Assembly (NCBI GenBank): GCA_900546695.1 | Contig: URDX01000006.1 | Location: forward strand, 1-64,000 | Direction of reading: 5' to 3' | Source: an uncultured Eubacteriales bacterium | GTDB lineage: Bacteria; Bacillota; Clostridia; Oscillospirales; CAG-272 | Length of the DNA stretch: 64,000 bases | Shown: positions 7,846-16,825 of the stretch, one piece after another | How positions within the stretch are numbered: the stretch's first letter is position 1 | Layout of the letters: each line of letters begins with the position of its first letter | The notes under the pieces: generated by a model | Told to the model about the DNA's origin: nothing | What the model saw: the letters and a program-made list of their open reading frames with translations, nothing else | Databases searched by the model: none | Program-made: the position numbers and the translations under genes

Positions 7846-8940
7846 ATGAAACTCGGTATCGTGGGTCTGCCGAATGTCGGCAAAAGCACCCTCTTCAATG
7901 CAATAACAAACGCGGGCGCGGAAAGCGCAAACTACCCCTTCTGCACCATCGAGCCCAATGTCGGCGTTGTAGCCGTTCCCGACTCGCGTCTCGACCGTCT
8001 CGCCGAGATGTATCACCCCGAAAAATATACTCCCGCCGTCGTTGAATTCGTCGACATCGCGGGTCTTGTAAAGGGCGCGTCAAAGGGCGAGGGTCTCGGA
8101 AACAAGTTTCTCTCACACATCCGTGAGGTCGATGCGATAGTTCACGTCGTACGCTGCTTTGAGAGCACCGACATAATTCACGTCGACGGCTCGGTCGATC
8201 CCATCCGCGATCTCGACACCATCAATATGGAGCTTATCTACTCGGATATCGAGGTGCTTGAACGCAGGATAGCGCACGCGCGTAAGATGATGAAGGGCGA
8301 CAAGTCGCTCGAACGCGAAGCGCTGCTGCTCGAGCGGGTCACCGAAGCGCTCAACGAGGGCAAGACCGCAAGGTCGCTCGAATACACAGAGGAGGAGGCT
8401 GAGATTATGCTCACCGTTCCGCTGCTGACCATGAAGCCCGTAATATACGTCGCAAACATCTCAGAGGACGAGATAGGCAGCGATATGTCGGGCAACGCGG
8501 GCTATGTAAAGCTCGCCGCCCGCGCCGCAGAGGAGGGCGCTGGCATACTCCCCATCTGCGCGCAGATAGAATCCGAGATAGCCGTGCTTGAGCCCGACGA
8601 AAAGGCGGTATTTCTCGAGGACCTCGGTCTCGCGGAGAGCGGTCTCGACCGTCTCATCAAGGCAAGCTACTCGCTGCTCGGTCTTATCAGCTTTCTTACC
8701 GCAGGACCGCAGGAGGTCCGCGCATGGACAATCACCCGCGGTACCCGCGCACCGCAGGCGGCGGGCAAGATACACTCCGACTTTGAGCGCGGCTTTATCC
8801 GCGCCGAGATAATCGCCTTTGATAAGCTGATGGAATGCGGCAGCATGACGGTTGCCAAGGAAAGAGGACTCGTCCGCAGCGAAGGCAAGGACTATGTAAT
8901 GCAGGACGGAGATGTCACGCTCTTCCGCTTCAATGTCTGA
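7846..8940 (+). CDS. ychF: Redox-regulated ATPase/GTPase YchF (Obg family)
   Basis: A cytoplasmic, ribosome-associated P-loop NTPase of the Obg/YchF family, known to prefer ATP. The P-loop GLPNVGKST is at residues 6-14. FVDIAGLVKGASKGEGLGNKFL is the switch/G3 region, followed by a helical coiled insertion (near residues 130-180). The unusual G4 motif ANISEDE matches YchF's NxxE in place of NKxD. A C-terminal TGS-like domain runs from about residue 280. The 364-residue length is normal. The frame opens 66 nt earlier, but the ATG at 7846 has agaaaggt upstream and begins MKLGIVG as expected. Confidence 0.96.
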   Translation: MKLGIVGLPNVGKSTLFNAITNAGAESANYPFCTIEPNVGVVAVPDSRLDRLAEMYHPEKYTPAVVEFVDIAGLVKGASKGEGLGNKFLSHIREVDAIVHVVRCFESTDIIHVDGSVDPIRDLDTINMELIYSDIEVLERRIAHARKMMKGDKSLEREALLLERVTEALNEGKTARSLEYTEEEAEIMLTVPLLTMKPVIYVANISEDEIGSDMSGNAGYVKLAARAAEEGAGILPICAQIESEIAVLEPDEKAVFLEDLGLAESGLDRLIKASYSLLGLISFLTAGPQEVRAWTITRGTRAPQAAGKIHSDFERGFIRAEIIAFDKLMECGSMTVAKERGLVRSEGKDYVMQDGDVTLFRFNV

Positions 8941-9056
8941 TTCCGCAGCGCGCAGCGTCACCGTGCTGAATCACTGCACTGTATCACGCGCACCGCATCA
9001 CCGCGCAGCATCACGCGCTGATGCCCGTTCCGCATAACAATCGCATAACGAACAAC

Positions 9057-9095
9057 AACCCGTGAAAGCCGACTCAGCTTTCACGGGTTATTTTT
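9057..9095 (+). terminator. Intrinsic terminator of ychF
   Basis: cccgtgaaagc (9059-9069) pairs with gctttcacggg (9077-9087), followed by ttattttt. Confidence 0.88.
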
Positions 9096-9115
9096 CAATC
9101 AGCAGCATTCTGCTT

Positions 9116-9155
9116 AAAAATCCCCATGCAATGCATCTGCATCGCACGGGGATTT
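9116..9155 (-). terminator. Intrinsic terminator of the lipoprotein gene
   Basis: aaatcccc and ggggattt arms (about 9118-9154) with additional pairing of tgc/gca inside. On the minus strand a T-tract follows. It is separate from the ychF terminator and faces the opposite way. Confidence 0.75.
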
Positions 9156-9210
9156 AATTCCGATATCGAAGCATCGGGACTGCTAAGCCCGACCGATTAC
9201 CGTTCTATTC

Positions 9211-11094
9211 TCAGTTACCGATGTACGCGAGGTACTGATTGGTGATGGAAGCGGAGTTAGAGGTATTAAGCGCATCGGAAACGCATTTTTCCTCTGCGAC
9301 CGTAGCTGCTATCCAGTCGATATACTCGGAGATAGTCATTGCCGCACCGGTATCGGGGTTAGTACCCGAGAAGTTCTCAATCTTTGCATTGTAATCATCA
9401 TAGAGTCGGCAGAGCGCGGTAATCATGCTCGGGACATCCATAAACTCGACCTCGGGCTGAGTGGTCTCAGCCGCGGTAGTGGTCTCGCCTTCCGTCGTCT
9501 CATCCTCATCATCGTCGTCCATGTTTTCCTGAGAAACATAGCCGGGAACGAGCGAGGTATTTACCGCAAAGTTCGCATAGGGCAGCTCGATAGTCGAGAG
9601 GTTCTGCGCCTTGCCCGCAGCCCAGTTGTCGGCAGCGGTCACGAGCTCGCTCGCGTCGGATTCGCTCGATGCGTATCTCTTATACTGATTTCCCGCATAG
9701 ATGGGGTTCATTCTGTAATAATTCTCATCGCCGGGCTTGATATCATCGGCGAGCTTAACGATATTGTCTACATCGTCAAACGTATAGTTGAGCTCGTCAA
9801 TACCGTACGCGAGAAGGTTAACGACATCGGTATCGGTGGTGAGCAGGTTAACAATCTCCATGCTGCGCTCAAGCGATACGGAGTATGCGCCGACCGCGTA
9901 CATTGCCTGACATGCCTCCTCGGCGGTACCTGTCGGCTCTGCGACCTTGACTACATAATAGTCGTCGCTGTACTTTGCTGCGTCAGCCTCTGTGCCCTTG
10001 ACAAATGCGGAGATAACGGTCTGACCTGCATAATCCTCAAGGTCTCCGTATTTTATCGAGTTTTTATAGGTGTTCTTCATGCAGAGAACACTCTTATACT
10101 CGGATATGCCGTATATTATCTCGGGAGGGTAGGAGGGGTTATTGGTAGTAGGCAGCGGAGTGGGAACGAGAGTTCCGAGTACGCTTGCATCCTCGCCCGT
10201 TGCGTAATCAAGCGTGCAGACGGGATCGTTGAGCATAAGCACGCCGTTCTCGGATGCCGCTCTCTCGATAAAACCGCTGTCGTAGAGCGATGCAGCGGAG
10301 GTAAAGCTACGCTGATTGAAGCCGAGCCCCGATGCGACAGCCTTATTTACGAGCATGTAGGTATAGTTACCGATAACATGGTTATTGGGGATAGCGTAGG
10401 TAACACCGCCGACCTTAGCCGCCGAGAGCAGCGACGGATAGATATAACCGCTGAGCGTCTTGGAGGTGGTGGTGAGCTGGTCGTCGAGCGCCGCAAGAAC
10501 TCCCTGGCTTACATAATTCTTATATGTTGCGTAGTCGTTTATGAGGAAGATATCGAGCTGACCTTCCTGCTCATCGGGGTAGACGGTGTCGGCAATGCCG
10601 TACTCGTTGATTCTCGTCTCATCGGCTACGCCCGACTCTGCTTCGGTAGTAACGGCGCTCTCGCCGTCTGCGCCCGTCTCGGGTGTTGCAGCCTCGGTCG
10701 TGGTAGCGGAAGCGATAGAGAAGCCTGCCGCACGTGCAGCCTTCTTAGCAACGTCGGACGCGGCATTCAGCTTAGCCTTAAGATCCATATCAGCCTTGAT
10801 TATTGCGATCTGATTCTCGATAACGCTCTTGTATTCGCTCTCTGTATAGAGCTTAAGAATAACATGCGTATTGAACTGATTCTCGGTTATCTCGTTCAGC
10901 TTATCCTGAACAGCCTGCTTAGCCTTTTCGGTCGTGCCGTCCTCAACTATCGAGTAGAGGGTAACGGTCATCGCGCTCGCCCTGCTCTGCGAAACGTCGA
11001 TAATATCTCCGTCATCGCCCGAAGAGCAGCCGGTAAGTACGACCGACAGGATCATGAGCATACCGAGAAGCATGCTTATAACTCTTTTTTTCAT
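9211..11094 (-). CDS. Extracellular solute-binding lipoprotein, orphan
   Basis: A 627-residue secreted lipoprotein. The signal peptide ends in the lipobox LTGC (Cys at about residue 23), so the mature protein would be lipidated on the outer membrane face. The remainder resembles large type-1 extracellular solute-binding proteins of ABC importers, with a hinge-like segment (GQLDIFLINDY..YVSQGVLAALDDQL) and a C-terminal helical domain. Two Thr/Glu/Ala-rich low-complexity insertions lie near residues 130-160 and 540-560. No permease or ATPase gene is adjacent, so its partner must be elsewhere or it works alone. The start is backed by an AGGAGG site. The substrate is unknown. Confidence 0.7.
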   Translation of the reverse strand: MKKRVISMLLGMLMILSVVLTGCSSGDDGDIIDVSQSRASAMTVTLYSIVEDGTTEKAKQAVQDKLNEITENQFNTHVILKLYTESEYKSVIENQIAIIKADMDLKAKLNAASDVAKKAARAAGFSIASATTTEAATPETGADGESAVTTEAESGVADETRINEYGIADTVYPDEQEGQLDIFLINDYATYKNYVSQGVLAALDDQLTTTSKTLSGYIYPSLLSAAKVGGVTYAIPNNHVIGNYTYMLVNKAVASGLGFNQRSFTSAASLYDSGFIERAASENGVLMLNDPVCTLDYATGEDASVLGTLVPTPLPTTNNPSYPPEIIYGISEYKSVLCMKNTYKNSIKYGDLEDYAGQTVISAFVKGTEADAAKYSDDYYVVKVAEPTGTAEEACQAMYAVGAYSVSLERSMEIVNLLTTDTDVVNLLAYGIDELNYTFDDVDNIVKLADDIKPGDENYYRMNPIYAGNQYKRYASSESDASELVTAADNWAAGKAQNLSTIELPYANFAVNTSLVPGYVSQENMDDDDEDETTEGETTTAAETTQPEVEFMDVPSMITALCRLYDDYNAKIENFSGTNPDTGAAMTISEYIDWIAATVAEEKCVSDALNTSNSASITNQYLAYIGN

Positions 11095-11185
11095 GGGGAA
11101 AGTCCTCCTAATCGGACATGCGAGCGGGAAAAACGTTCGTCTCCGCCGTCATGCTCCGCTGTGCTAAATAAAAATATCTTCGTCT

Positions 11186-11214
11186 ATTTTACACCATGGC
11201 GATATTTATGTCAA
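11186..11214 (-). promoter_or_regulatory. Sigma-A promoter for the solute-binding lipoprotein
   Basis: On the minus strand: TTGACA (complement of 11209-11214), 17-nt spacer, TAAAAT (complement of 11186-11191). Confidence 0.75.
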
Positions 11215-11284
11215 GATGATTTTTGTTAACTGTTCGCGTATCGGACAAATACCTCCTCCGCCGTGCCTTATATGGGCAGCAGAA

Positions 11285-12733
11285 TCAGTCGAGGTAGTCC
11301 TTAAGACGCTTTGAACGGCTCGGGTGACGCAGCTTGCGCAGCGCCTTTGCCTCTATCTGACGTATACGCTCGCGGGTGATATTGAACACCTTTCCGACCT
11401 CCTCGAGCGTTCTCGTTCTGCCGTCGTCGAGGCCGAAACGGAGCTTGAGCACCTGCTCCTCGCGCGGGGTGAGCGTATGCAGCACCTCGTTAAGCTGCTC
11501 GCGCAGCAGAGTATACGATGCTGCCTCTGCGGGTGCGGGAGAATCGACATCCTCGATAAAGTCGCCGAGATGGCTGTCCTCCTCCTCGCCGATAGGCGTT
11601 TCGAGCGAAACGGGGTCGAGCGATATCTTCATTATCTCGCGGACCTTGTCGGGGTTGATGTTCATCATCTCCGCAATCTCCTCGGGTGTAGCCTCTCTAC
11701 CGTGATCCTGGAGATACTGACGGTTGAGGCGCGATACCTTATGTATCGTCTCTACCATGTGAACGGGGATACGTATGGTCCTTGCCTGGTCCGCAATAGC
11801 ACGCGTGATAGCCTGTCTTATCCACCATGTTGCGTATGTGGAGAATTTGTAGCCCTTGTGATAGTCGAACTTATCGACCGCCTTCATCAGACCGAGATTA
11901 CCCTCCTGAATAAGGTCGAGGAAGAACATTCCCTTGCCGACATAGCGCTTTGCGATACTTACGACAAGGCGGAGATTCGCCTCAACGAGCTCGCTCTTTG
12001 CCTTGGTGTCGCCCTGCGCCATACGCTCAGCGAGCTTATGCTCCTTCTCCGCGTCGAGCAGCGGGACCTTTCCTATCTCCTTGAGATACATGCGCACGGG
12101 GTCGTCGATGGCAAGGCCCTCCTGCGCGAGCATCTTTTCCATGTCCTCCGCGCTCTCATATCTCTCGACCTCGTTTTCTATCTCCTCGAGGTCGGGTGAG
12201 TTGATATAGTCGGTGACCTCGATGCCGAGCCCTTCAAGCGTCTCATACAGCTTGTCTATTTGCTCGAGATCGTACTCCTCCTCGCCGAGCAGCTCCATTA
12301 TCTCACCGTGCGTGATGGAGCCCTTCGCCTTGCCGCGCTCAATGATGCGCTGCATCGCATCCTTCTTATCGCCGTCTGATGCGGGTGCGGATTCCTTATC
12401 GGCAGCGTCCGTCTTTGCGTCATCTTCGGCTGCGCCCGCATCGTGTCCCGCCTTGCCGGATGTGACATTTCCAACCGCGGTCTCAGCGATTTCACTGAAG
12501 TTTAGGATGCTGTCGAGCGAGTTCATGTAGTCGCTCTCCTCAAAGGCATCACCGAGCGCTCTGCCCATATCGGCACCGTAATCGTCGTCATCATCGGAGG
12601 CACTGTCTCGGTAGCCGTAGCCGTCGCTCTCATCGTCCTCTTCGAGATAATCGCCGTCTGCGCCGAGCTCATCCTGCTCCTTATCGTACTCGTCGTCGCG
12701 ATCAAACTCGTTTTCCGTCATGTCTCTTTTCAT
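11285..12733 (-). CDS. rpoD: Primary sigma factor RpoD (sigma A)
   Basis: Housekeeping sigma subunit that directs RNA polymerase to -35/-10 promoters like those in this window. The first ~130 of 482 residues are very acidic (Asp/Glu-rich). Region 1.2 (DDPVRMYLKEIGKVPLL) follows, then region 2 with the promoter-melting block YKFSTYATWWIRQAITRA. Region 3 and region 4 follow, the latter ending in the helix-turn-helix TREERIRQIEAKALRKL-like block. The start overlaps the dnaG end by 32 nt and is fixed by ggagg 8 nt upstream, which implies translational coupling. It is the last gene of the dgt-dnaG-rpoD operon, the macromolecular-synthesis arrangement of Firmicutes. Confidence 0.97.
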   Translation of the reverse strand: MKRDMTENEFDRDDEYDKEQDELGADGDYLEEDDESDGYGYRDSASDDDDDYGADMGRALGDAFEESDYMNSLDSILNFSEIAETAVGNVTSGKAGHDAGAAEDDAKTDAADKESAPASDGDKKDAMQRIIERGKAKGSITHGEIMELLGEEEYDLEQIDKLYETLEGLGIEVTDYINSPDLEEIENEVERYESAEDMEKMLAQEGLAIDDPVRMYLKEIGKVPLLDAEKEHKLAERMAQGDTKAKSELVEANLRLVVSIAKRYVGKGMFFLDLIQEGNLGLMKAVDKFDYHKGYKFSTYATWWIRQAITRAIADQARTIRIPVHMVETIHKVSRLNRQYLQDHGREATPEEIAEMMNINPDKVREIMKISLDPVSLETPIGEEEDSHLGDFIEDVDSPAPAEAASYTLLREQLNEVLHTLTPREEQVLKLRFGLDDGRTRTLEEVGKVFNITRERIRQIEAKALRKLRHPSRSKRLKDYLD

Positions 12734-14435
12734 TAATTAGTTCCTCCAGTGAAATATCTTTCTTCTTACTGTTTCTGAGCTTACCAACACAATCGGTAAG
12801 CAGCTTTTCGGGGTCTCCCCCGAGATTCATCCTTGCGGAACGGAGATTGCTTATGCGGCTCATCTCGTCGGTCGAGAAGCTGCCCGCAAGCATTCCCCAA
12901 TCGCCCGGCGGGTCAGCCCCGCACAGCTCAAGCAGTGCAGCGTACAGCCGTCTGCCGAACTCGGTGACAAAATCCTCCTGTGTCAGTCCGAAGCGGTCGC
13001 GCACAAATGCCGTCTGCTCGGGATACAGAAGCAAGAGTCCGAGTATGACATCCTCCGCCGACGAGCCCGCAAGGTTCTTCACCCTGTCGGGATTGACACG
13101 GTCGCCCATACCCGATGCCTGCCGCACGCGCGCGGCAAACGCCTCGCTGCGATCGCGTCGGTCACGCCGCCGCATGATACGCCCGACATCGGTACGCACA
13201 TTGTCCGCAGACAGCCCAAGCCGCTCTGCGACCCGCCCGATATATACCTCGCGCTCTACCGCAGAGCCGACCCCCGCGATAAACTCGGACAGCTCGTCCG
13301 CCGCCTTTATACGCTCGGCATCCGAGCCGAGATCGTATTTTTTCAGGACGTTGTCGAGCTCGTAGTCAAACTGCGTCAGACTCTCGCTGCATATCGCAGC
13401 GAAACGCTCGCGCCCGAATTTTCTTATGTATTCGTCAGGGTCCTTTGCACCCTGCATGCGGATTATGCGGCAGTCGATGCCCGCCTCTCCGAGCAGCTCG
13501 AAAGCCCGCTTTGCCGCCTTTTGTCCCGCCGCATCACTGTCGTACGAGATAAAAACTCGGTCGGTATACTTGCGCATCAGCCGCGCCTGCTCTGTGGTTA
13601 TTGCCGTGCCGAGCGTCGCGACCGCCTGTGAAAAGCCCGCCTCGTGCAGCGCTATAACGTCCATATAGCCCTCGCAGAGGATGAAGCCGCGGTCGGCTGA
13701 ATTTTTAGCGAAATTCAGTGCGAACAGACTCCGCCGCTTTGTAAACGCAGGGGTATCCGATGAGTTCAGATATTTCGGCTGCGAATCGTCCATAACACGT
13801 CCGCCGAAAGCGATGACCGCACCCGTCGTGTCGATAACGGGGAACATCACCCGATTGCGGAAGTAGTCGTACGGTCGCCCCGTTCTCTTGCTTATCCCGC
13901 ACAGAAAGCCGGTGACAAGCTCCTCATCGGTGTAGCCGAGCGAGCGCATGTGCGAATGCAGCGCACCCGGTGAGTTCGGCGAAAAGCCGATACCGAAGTG
14001 CTTTATCGTCGCGCTGCCGAGCCCGCGCCTCGAAAGATACGCAAGCGCCTCGGGACTCTCCTTAAGCTGCTCGAAGAAGAAGCGCGCGGCATCGCGGTTC
14101 ATATCCCTTATCCGTCCGCGGCTCACCCCGCCCGACGAGCTGCGGTCATCCTCTATCGGAATGCCCGCCCGCGCGGCAAGAAAGCGCACCGCCTCTGGAT
14201 AGCTGAGATTTTCTATCCTCATTATAAAGGTGATAACATCGCCGCCCGCTCCGCAGCCGAAGCAGTGGAAAAAGCCCTTTTCGGGTGCGACGTGAAACGA
14301 CGGCGTTTTTTCACTGTGAAAGGGGCAGAGCCCTGTATACCCGCTGCCCGCCCGCTTGAGCGAGACATACGAGGAAATGACATCGACAAGATCGTTTCGG
14401 TATTTTATCTCGTCGATTATCGCGCTGTCTATCAA
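12702..14435 (-). CDS. dnaG: DNA primase
   Basis: Makes RNA primers for DNA replication. The N-terminal CHC2 zinc-binding module has Cys37, His40, Cys58 and Cys61 (CPFH...CFGC). The catalytic core includes the EGYMDVIALHEAG TOPRIM glutamate and the YDSDAAG aspartates. The C-terminal ~130 residues would bind the DnaB helicase. The 577-residue length is normal for Firmicutes. The start is a TTG preceded by a strong aaaggggga site. The in-frame TTG gives the expected N-terminus (IDSAIIDEIK). It lies between dgt and rpoD in one operon. Confidence 0.96.
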   Translation of the reverse strand: MIDSAIIDEIKYRNDLVDVISSYVSLKRAGSGYTGLCPFHSEKTPSFHVAPEKGFFHCFGCGAGGDVITFIMRIENLSYPEAVRFLAARAGIPIEDDRSSSGGVSRGRIRDMNRDAARFFFEQLKESPEALAYLSRRGLGSATIKHFGIGFSPNSPGALHSHMRSLGYTDEELVTGFLCGISKRTGRPYDYFRNRVMFPVIDTTGAVIAFGGRVMDDSQPKYLNSSDTPAFTKRRSLFALNFAKNSADRGFILCEGYMDVIALHEAGFSQAVATLGTAITTEQARLMRKYTDRVFISYDSDAAGQKAAKRAFELLGEAGIDCRIIRMQGAKDPDEYIRKFGRERFAAICSESLTQFDYELDNVLKKYDLGSDAERIKAADELSEFIAGVGSAVEREVYIGRVAERLGLSADNVRTDVGRIMRRRDRRDRSEAFAARVRQASGMGDRVNPDRVKNLAGSSAEDVILGLLLLYPEQTAFVRDRFGLTQEDFVTEFGRRLYAALLELCGADPPGDWGMLAGSFSTDEMSRISNLRSARMNLGGDPEKLLTDCVGKLRNSKKKDISLEELINEKRHDGKRV

Positions 14436-14498
14436 TGCTCGATCCCCCTTTCATCTGTTTTTAGTTTATTTACGGTTCGGCATTCCGCACCGCCCGTC

Positions 14499-15515
14499 TC
14501 AGTGCTTCCACACCTCGGGGATAAACAGCTCCTTAAAGGTGTTTATGGCAAAGCGGTCGGTCATTCCCGATATATGGTCCGCTACCGCGCGCGAGGTTCC
14601 CTCGCTCTCGACGATGCCGCGATACTCCGCGGGAAGCTCGTCGGGATGGTCGATGTAATGCGCGTACAGCATCTCGAGCATATCGCTCGCTCTGCCCTCC
14701 TCGCCCTTTGCATCGGGGTTGCGGTAAACGCGCTCAAAGAGAAAGTCGTGCAGACGCTCGGTCGCCTCCGTTATCTCGGGCTCCATCCTTATATCCCCCG
14801 CGCCGCCGTTCAGCTCCGCCTCCGCGATAAGCGGTGCGGACGCCACGACAACGCTGCGAACCATGCGGTCAATACGCTCTCCGTGCGTTTTTCCGAGCAG
14901 CTCGCTCAGCTCGTGCGGAATGTCCTCGGCACGGAGTATGCCCGCGCGGCATGCGTCGTCGATATCGTGATTTATGTAGGCGATGCGGTCGGCAAGCCGC
15001 ACGATGCGCCCCTCAAGCGTGAAGGCTACGCCGTTCGTGTGGCAGAGTATACCGTCGCGCACCTCCTCGGTCAGATTAAGCGGTTCGAGCAGATCGACCA
15101 CCCTCAGACTCTGTCTGTAATGACGGAAGCTGCGGTCGTAGCATTTCTGCAGCACGCGCTCCCCCGCATGACCGAACGGCGTGTGTCCGAGATCGTGTCC
15201 GAGCGCAATAGCCTCGGTCAGATCCTCATTAAGCCGCAGCGCACGGGTAATGGTGCGCGCGATCTGCGTTACCTCCATGGTGTGCGTCAGCCGCGTGCGG
15301 TAATGGTCGGGCTCGGGCGCAAGAAAGACCTGAGTTTTTCCCATCAATCGGCGAAACGCCTTGGAATGTATTATCCTGTCACGGTCGCGCTGAAACTCCC
15401 CGCGCATGTCGCATTCGCTTATAGGATGCTTTCTGCCGCGGGAATTTTCGGTGCGGCACGCACACGGCGAAAGCGAGCGCCGCTCGTTCTCATATAACTC
15501 CGAAAGAAAGCTCAT
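14499..15515 (-). CDS. dgt: dGTPase-like HD-domain triphosphohydrolase
   Basis: A cytoplasmic HD-superfamily enzyme predicted to release triphosphate from deoxynucleoside triphosphates, which would affect dNTP pools. The 338-residue protein starts with the family-typical DMRGEFQRDRDRIIHSKAFRRL region. The metal-binding His and His-Asp pairs appear in RLTHTMEV and LGHDLGHTPFGHAGE. The frame extends to 15602, but the ATG at 15515 has aggaggtg at good spacing. It is the first gene of the dgt-dnaG-rpoD operon, a common Clostridia order. Confidence 0.93.
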   Translation of the reverse strand: MSFLSELYENERRSLSPCACRTENSRGRKHPISECDMRGEFQRDRDRIIHSKAFRRLMGKTQVFLAPEPDHYRTRLTHTMEVTQIARTITRALRLNEDLTEAIALGHDLGHTPFGHAGERVLQKCYDRSFRHYRQSLRVVDLLEPLNLTEEVRDGILCHTNGVAFTLEGRIVRLADRIAYINHDIDDACRAGILRAEDIPHELSELLGKTHGERIDRMVRSVVVASAPLIAEAELNGGAGDIRMEPEITEATERLHDFLFERVYRNPDAKGEEGRASDMLEMLYAHYIDHPDELPAEYRGIVESEGTSRAVADHISGMTDRFAINTFKELFIPEVWKH

Positions 15516-15710
15516 TACCGTACACCTCCTGCATAGCATCGCGGCGGACGGCTTACCCGCCGCAGCCGCATCCGCTTCGTTACCGATTAATAATATACGC
15601 AAATAATCGAAAAAATACTTTTATATTCTTATATTTTTTTGTAAAAATTCTTTTTTCACCCCGCCGCGCCGCCGCTCGACAGCATATGCGCGGGTAAAAC
15701 ATGAAAAACA

Positions 15711-15849
15711 GCCGCCAGATATCACAGTATCCGAGAGCCCCGCCTACATCACCGTGTCCAAGGGTGCCGCCGACGTCACCACACCCGAGAGCGTCGCTCG
15801 AAATCACGATATCCGAAAACGGCAGCCGCCGTCAGGCATCATACCGCGA
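15711..15849. repeat. Degenerate 27-bp tandem array overlapping the yigZ 3' end
   Basis: Four to five units of about 27-29 bp share a gccgcc...atcaccgtgtccga pattern. Unit starts are near 15707, 15735, 15762, 15789 and 15818. The last unit contains the stop codon of the YigZ-type gene (complement of 15832-15834). The others lie beyond it, in the gap toward dgt. Confidence 0.7.
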
Positions 15850-16560
15850 GCCGAGACGTTCGACCCGCGCCCTGCCCGAGCATCGGTCGTCGACCGAGCG
15901 AAGAAAGCCTGCGGTAAGATCGGCTTTGACCGCAAGCGTGAGCACCACATCGGTGCCGAAATCGCTGCCGTCAAGCTTTATTCCGTCGCCGTGCAGCAGC
16001 GTTTCAAGCCGCTGACGGTCGGAGTAGCTGACGGTTAGACGCAGCTCGTCAAATATAACATATGTGACTATCCCCGCCGCATGCACCGCCTCGGATGCCG
16101 CCGTCGTATACGCACGCAAAAGCCCCGACGCGCCGAGCAGTATTCCGCCGAAATAGCGCGTCACAGTAACTACCGCATCGCTCACCTCCGACGCGCGCAG
16201 CACCGACAGCACGGGAATTCCCGCCGTGCCCTGCGGCTCGCCGTCGTCCGAATAGCGGGTAGCGTTCTCCGACGCTATGAGATAAGCGTATACGTTGTGC
16301 CGCGCGTCGCTGTGCTCCGCCCGTACCGCGCGGATGAATTCGATAGCCTCCGCACTCGTTTTCACGGGCTTTGCCCTGCCGATAAACACCGACTTTTTCT
16401 CGCAGTACTCCGCCCTGCCCTCGCCGCCGAGCGTTGTGTACTCGCCGTGCAGCACGGATGTCGACCCGAACTCCGCGCCCGAGCCGACCGACGCACCGCC
16501 GACCGCATCGTCGCGCGGCACAGCGAGGCGCGCATTCTTCTTTTTAGCCATTTCCGCCAC
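15832..16560 (-). CDS. YigZ/IMPACT family protein
   Basis: A 242-residue member of the YigZ (UPF0029, Impact N-terminal) family. Its relatives bind ribosomal or RNA-related targets, and the bacterial function is unsettled. The family signature lies in the middle: HNVYAYLI, YSDDGEPQGTAG and VTRYFGGILLGASGLLRAY. The C-terminal alpha/beta domain (DUF1949-like) follows. The first ~40 residues are an unconserved extension. The start is either GTG at 16560 (ggaggcact just upstream) or ATG at 16551. The 3' end lies inside a tandem repeat array. It is transcribed in the same direction as hflX upstream. Confidence 0.9.
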   Translation of the reverse strand: MAEMAKKKNARLAVPRDDAVGGASVGSGAEFGSTSVLHGEYTTLGGEGRAEYCEKKSVFIGRAKPVKTSAEAIEFIRAVRAEHSDARHNVYAYLIASENATRYSDDGEPQGTAGIPVLSVLRASEVSDAVVTVTRYFGGILLGASGLLRAYTTAASEAVHAAGIVTYVIFDELRLTVSYSDRQRLETLLHGDGIKLDGSDFGTDVVLTLAVKADLTAGFLRSVDDRCSGRARVERLGSRYDA

Positions 16561-16717
16561 AGTGCCTCCGCCGCAGAGAAGGCAGCTCCCTTCCGTAAAA
16601 ATCGCGATGTCGCCGCAGCACAGACTGCAGCCGCAGACCGCAAACCGCAGACTGCAGACCGCATGCAGCTCTCAGACCGACGGTATGATCAGCCCATCGA
16701 GCACCCGACGCGCCGCA

Positions 16718-16825
16718 TCGTTTCGTGACAAGACCTCGTTTTGCACCAAGGCTTTGCTTTGTGACAAAATCTCGTTTCGTGACAAAGTATCGTTTCGCGA
16801 TAAAGCATTATTTCGTGACAAATTT
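16718..16825. repeat. Six 18-bp tandem units spanning the hflX stop codon
   Basis: Six contiguous 18-mers start at 16718, 16736, 16754, 16772, 16790 and 16808, with consensus tcgtttcgtgacaaagnn. The unit at 16808-16825 encodes the last hflX codons, K-F-V-T-K-stop. The other five lie downstream of the gene and keep its frame. They read CFIAKR, YFVTKR, DFVTKQ, SLGAKR and GLVTKR. The stop triplet TAA in the first unit corresponds to CGA or CAA in the rest. Confidence 0.92.

Noticed and set aside
13998..15497. 499-codon plus-strand frame opposite dnaG and dgt
   Set aside because: Overlaps two conserved minus-strand genes completely; no motif.
16718..16825. 18-bp array as a CRISPR
   Set aside because: Units are contiguous with no unique spacers, far too short, and overlap a coding end.
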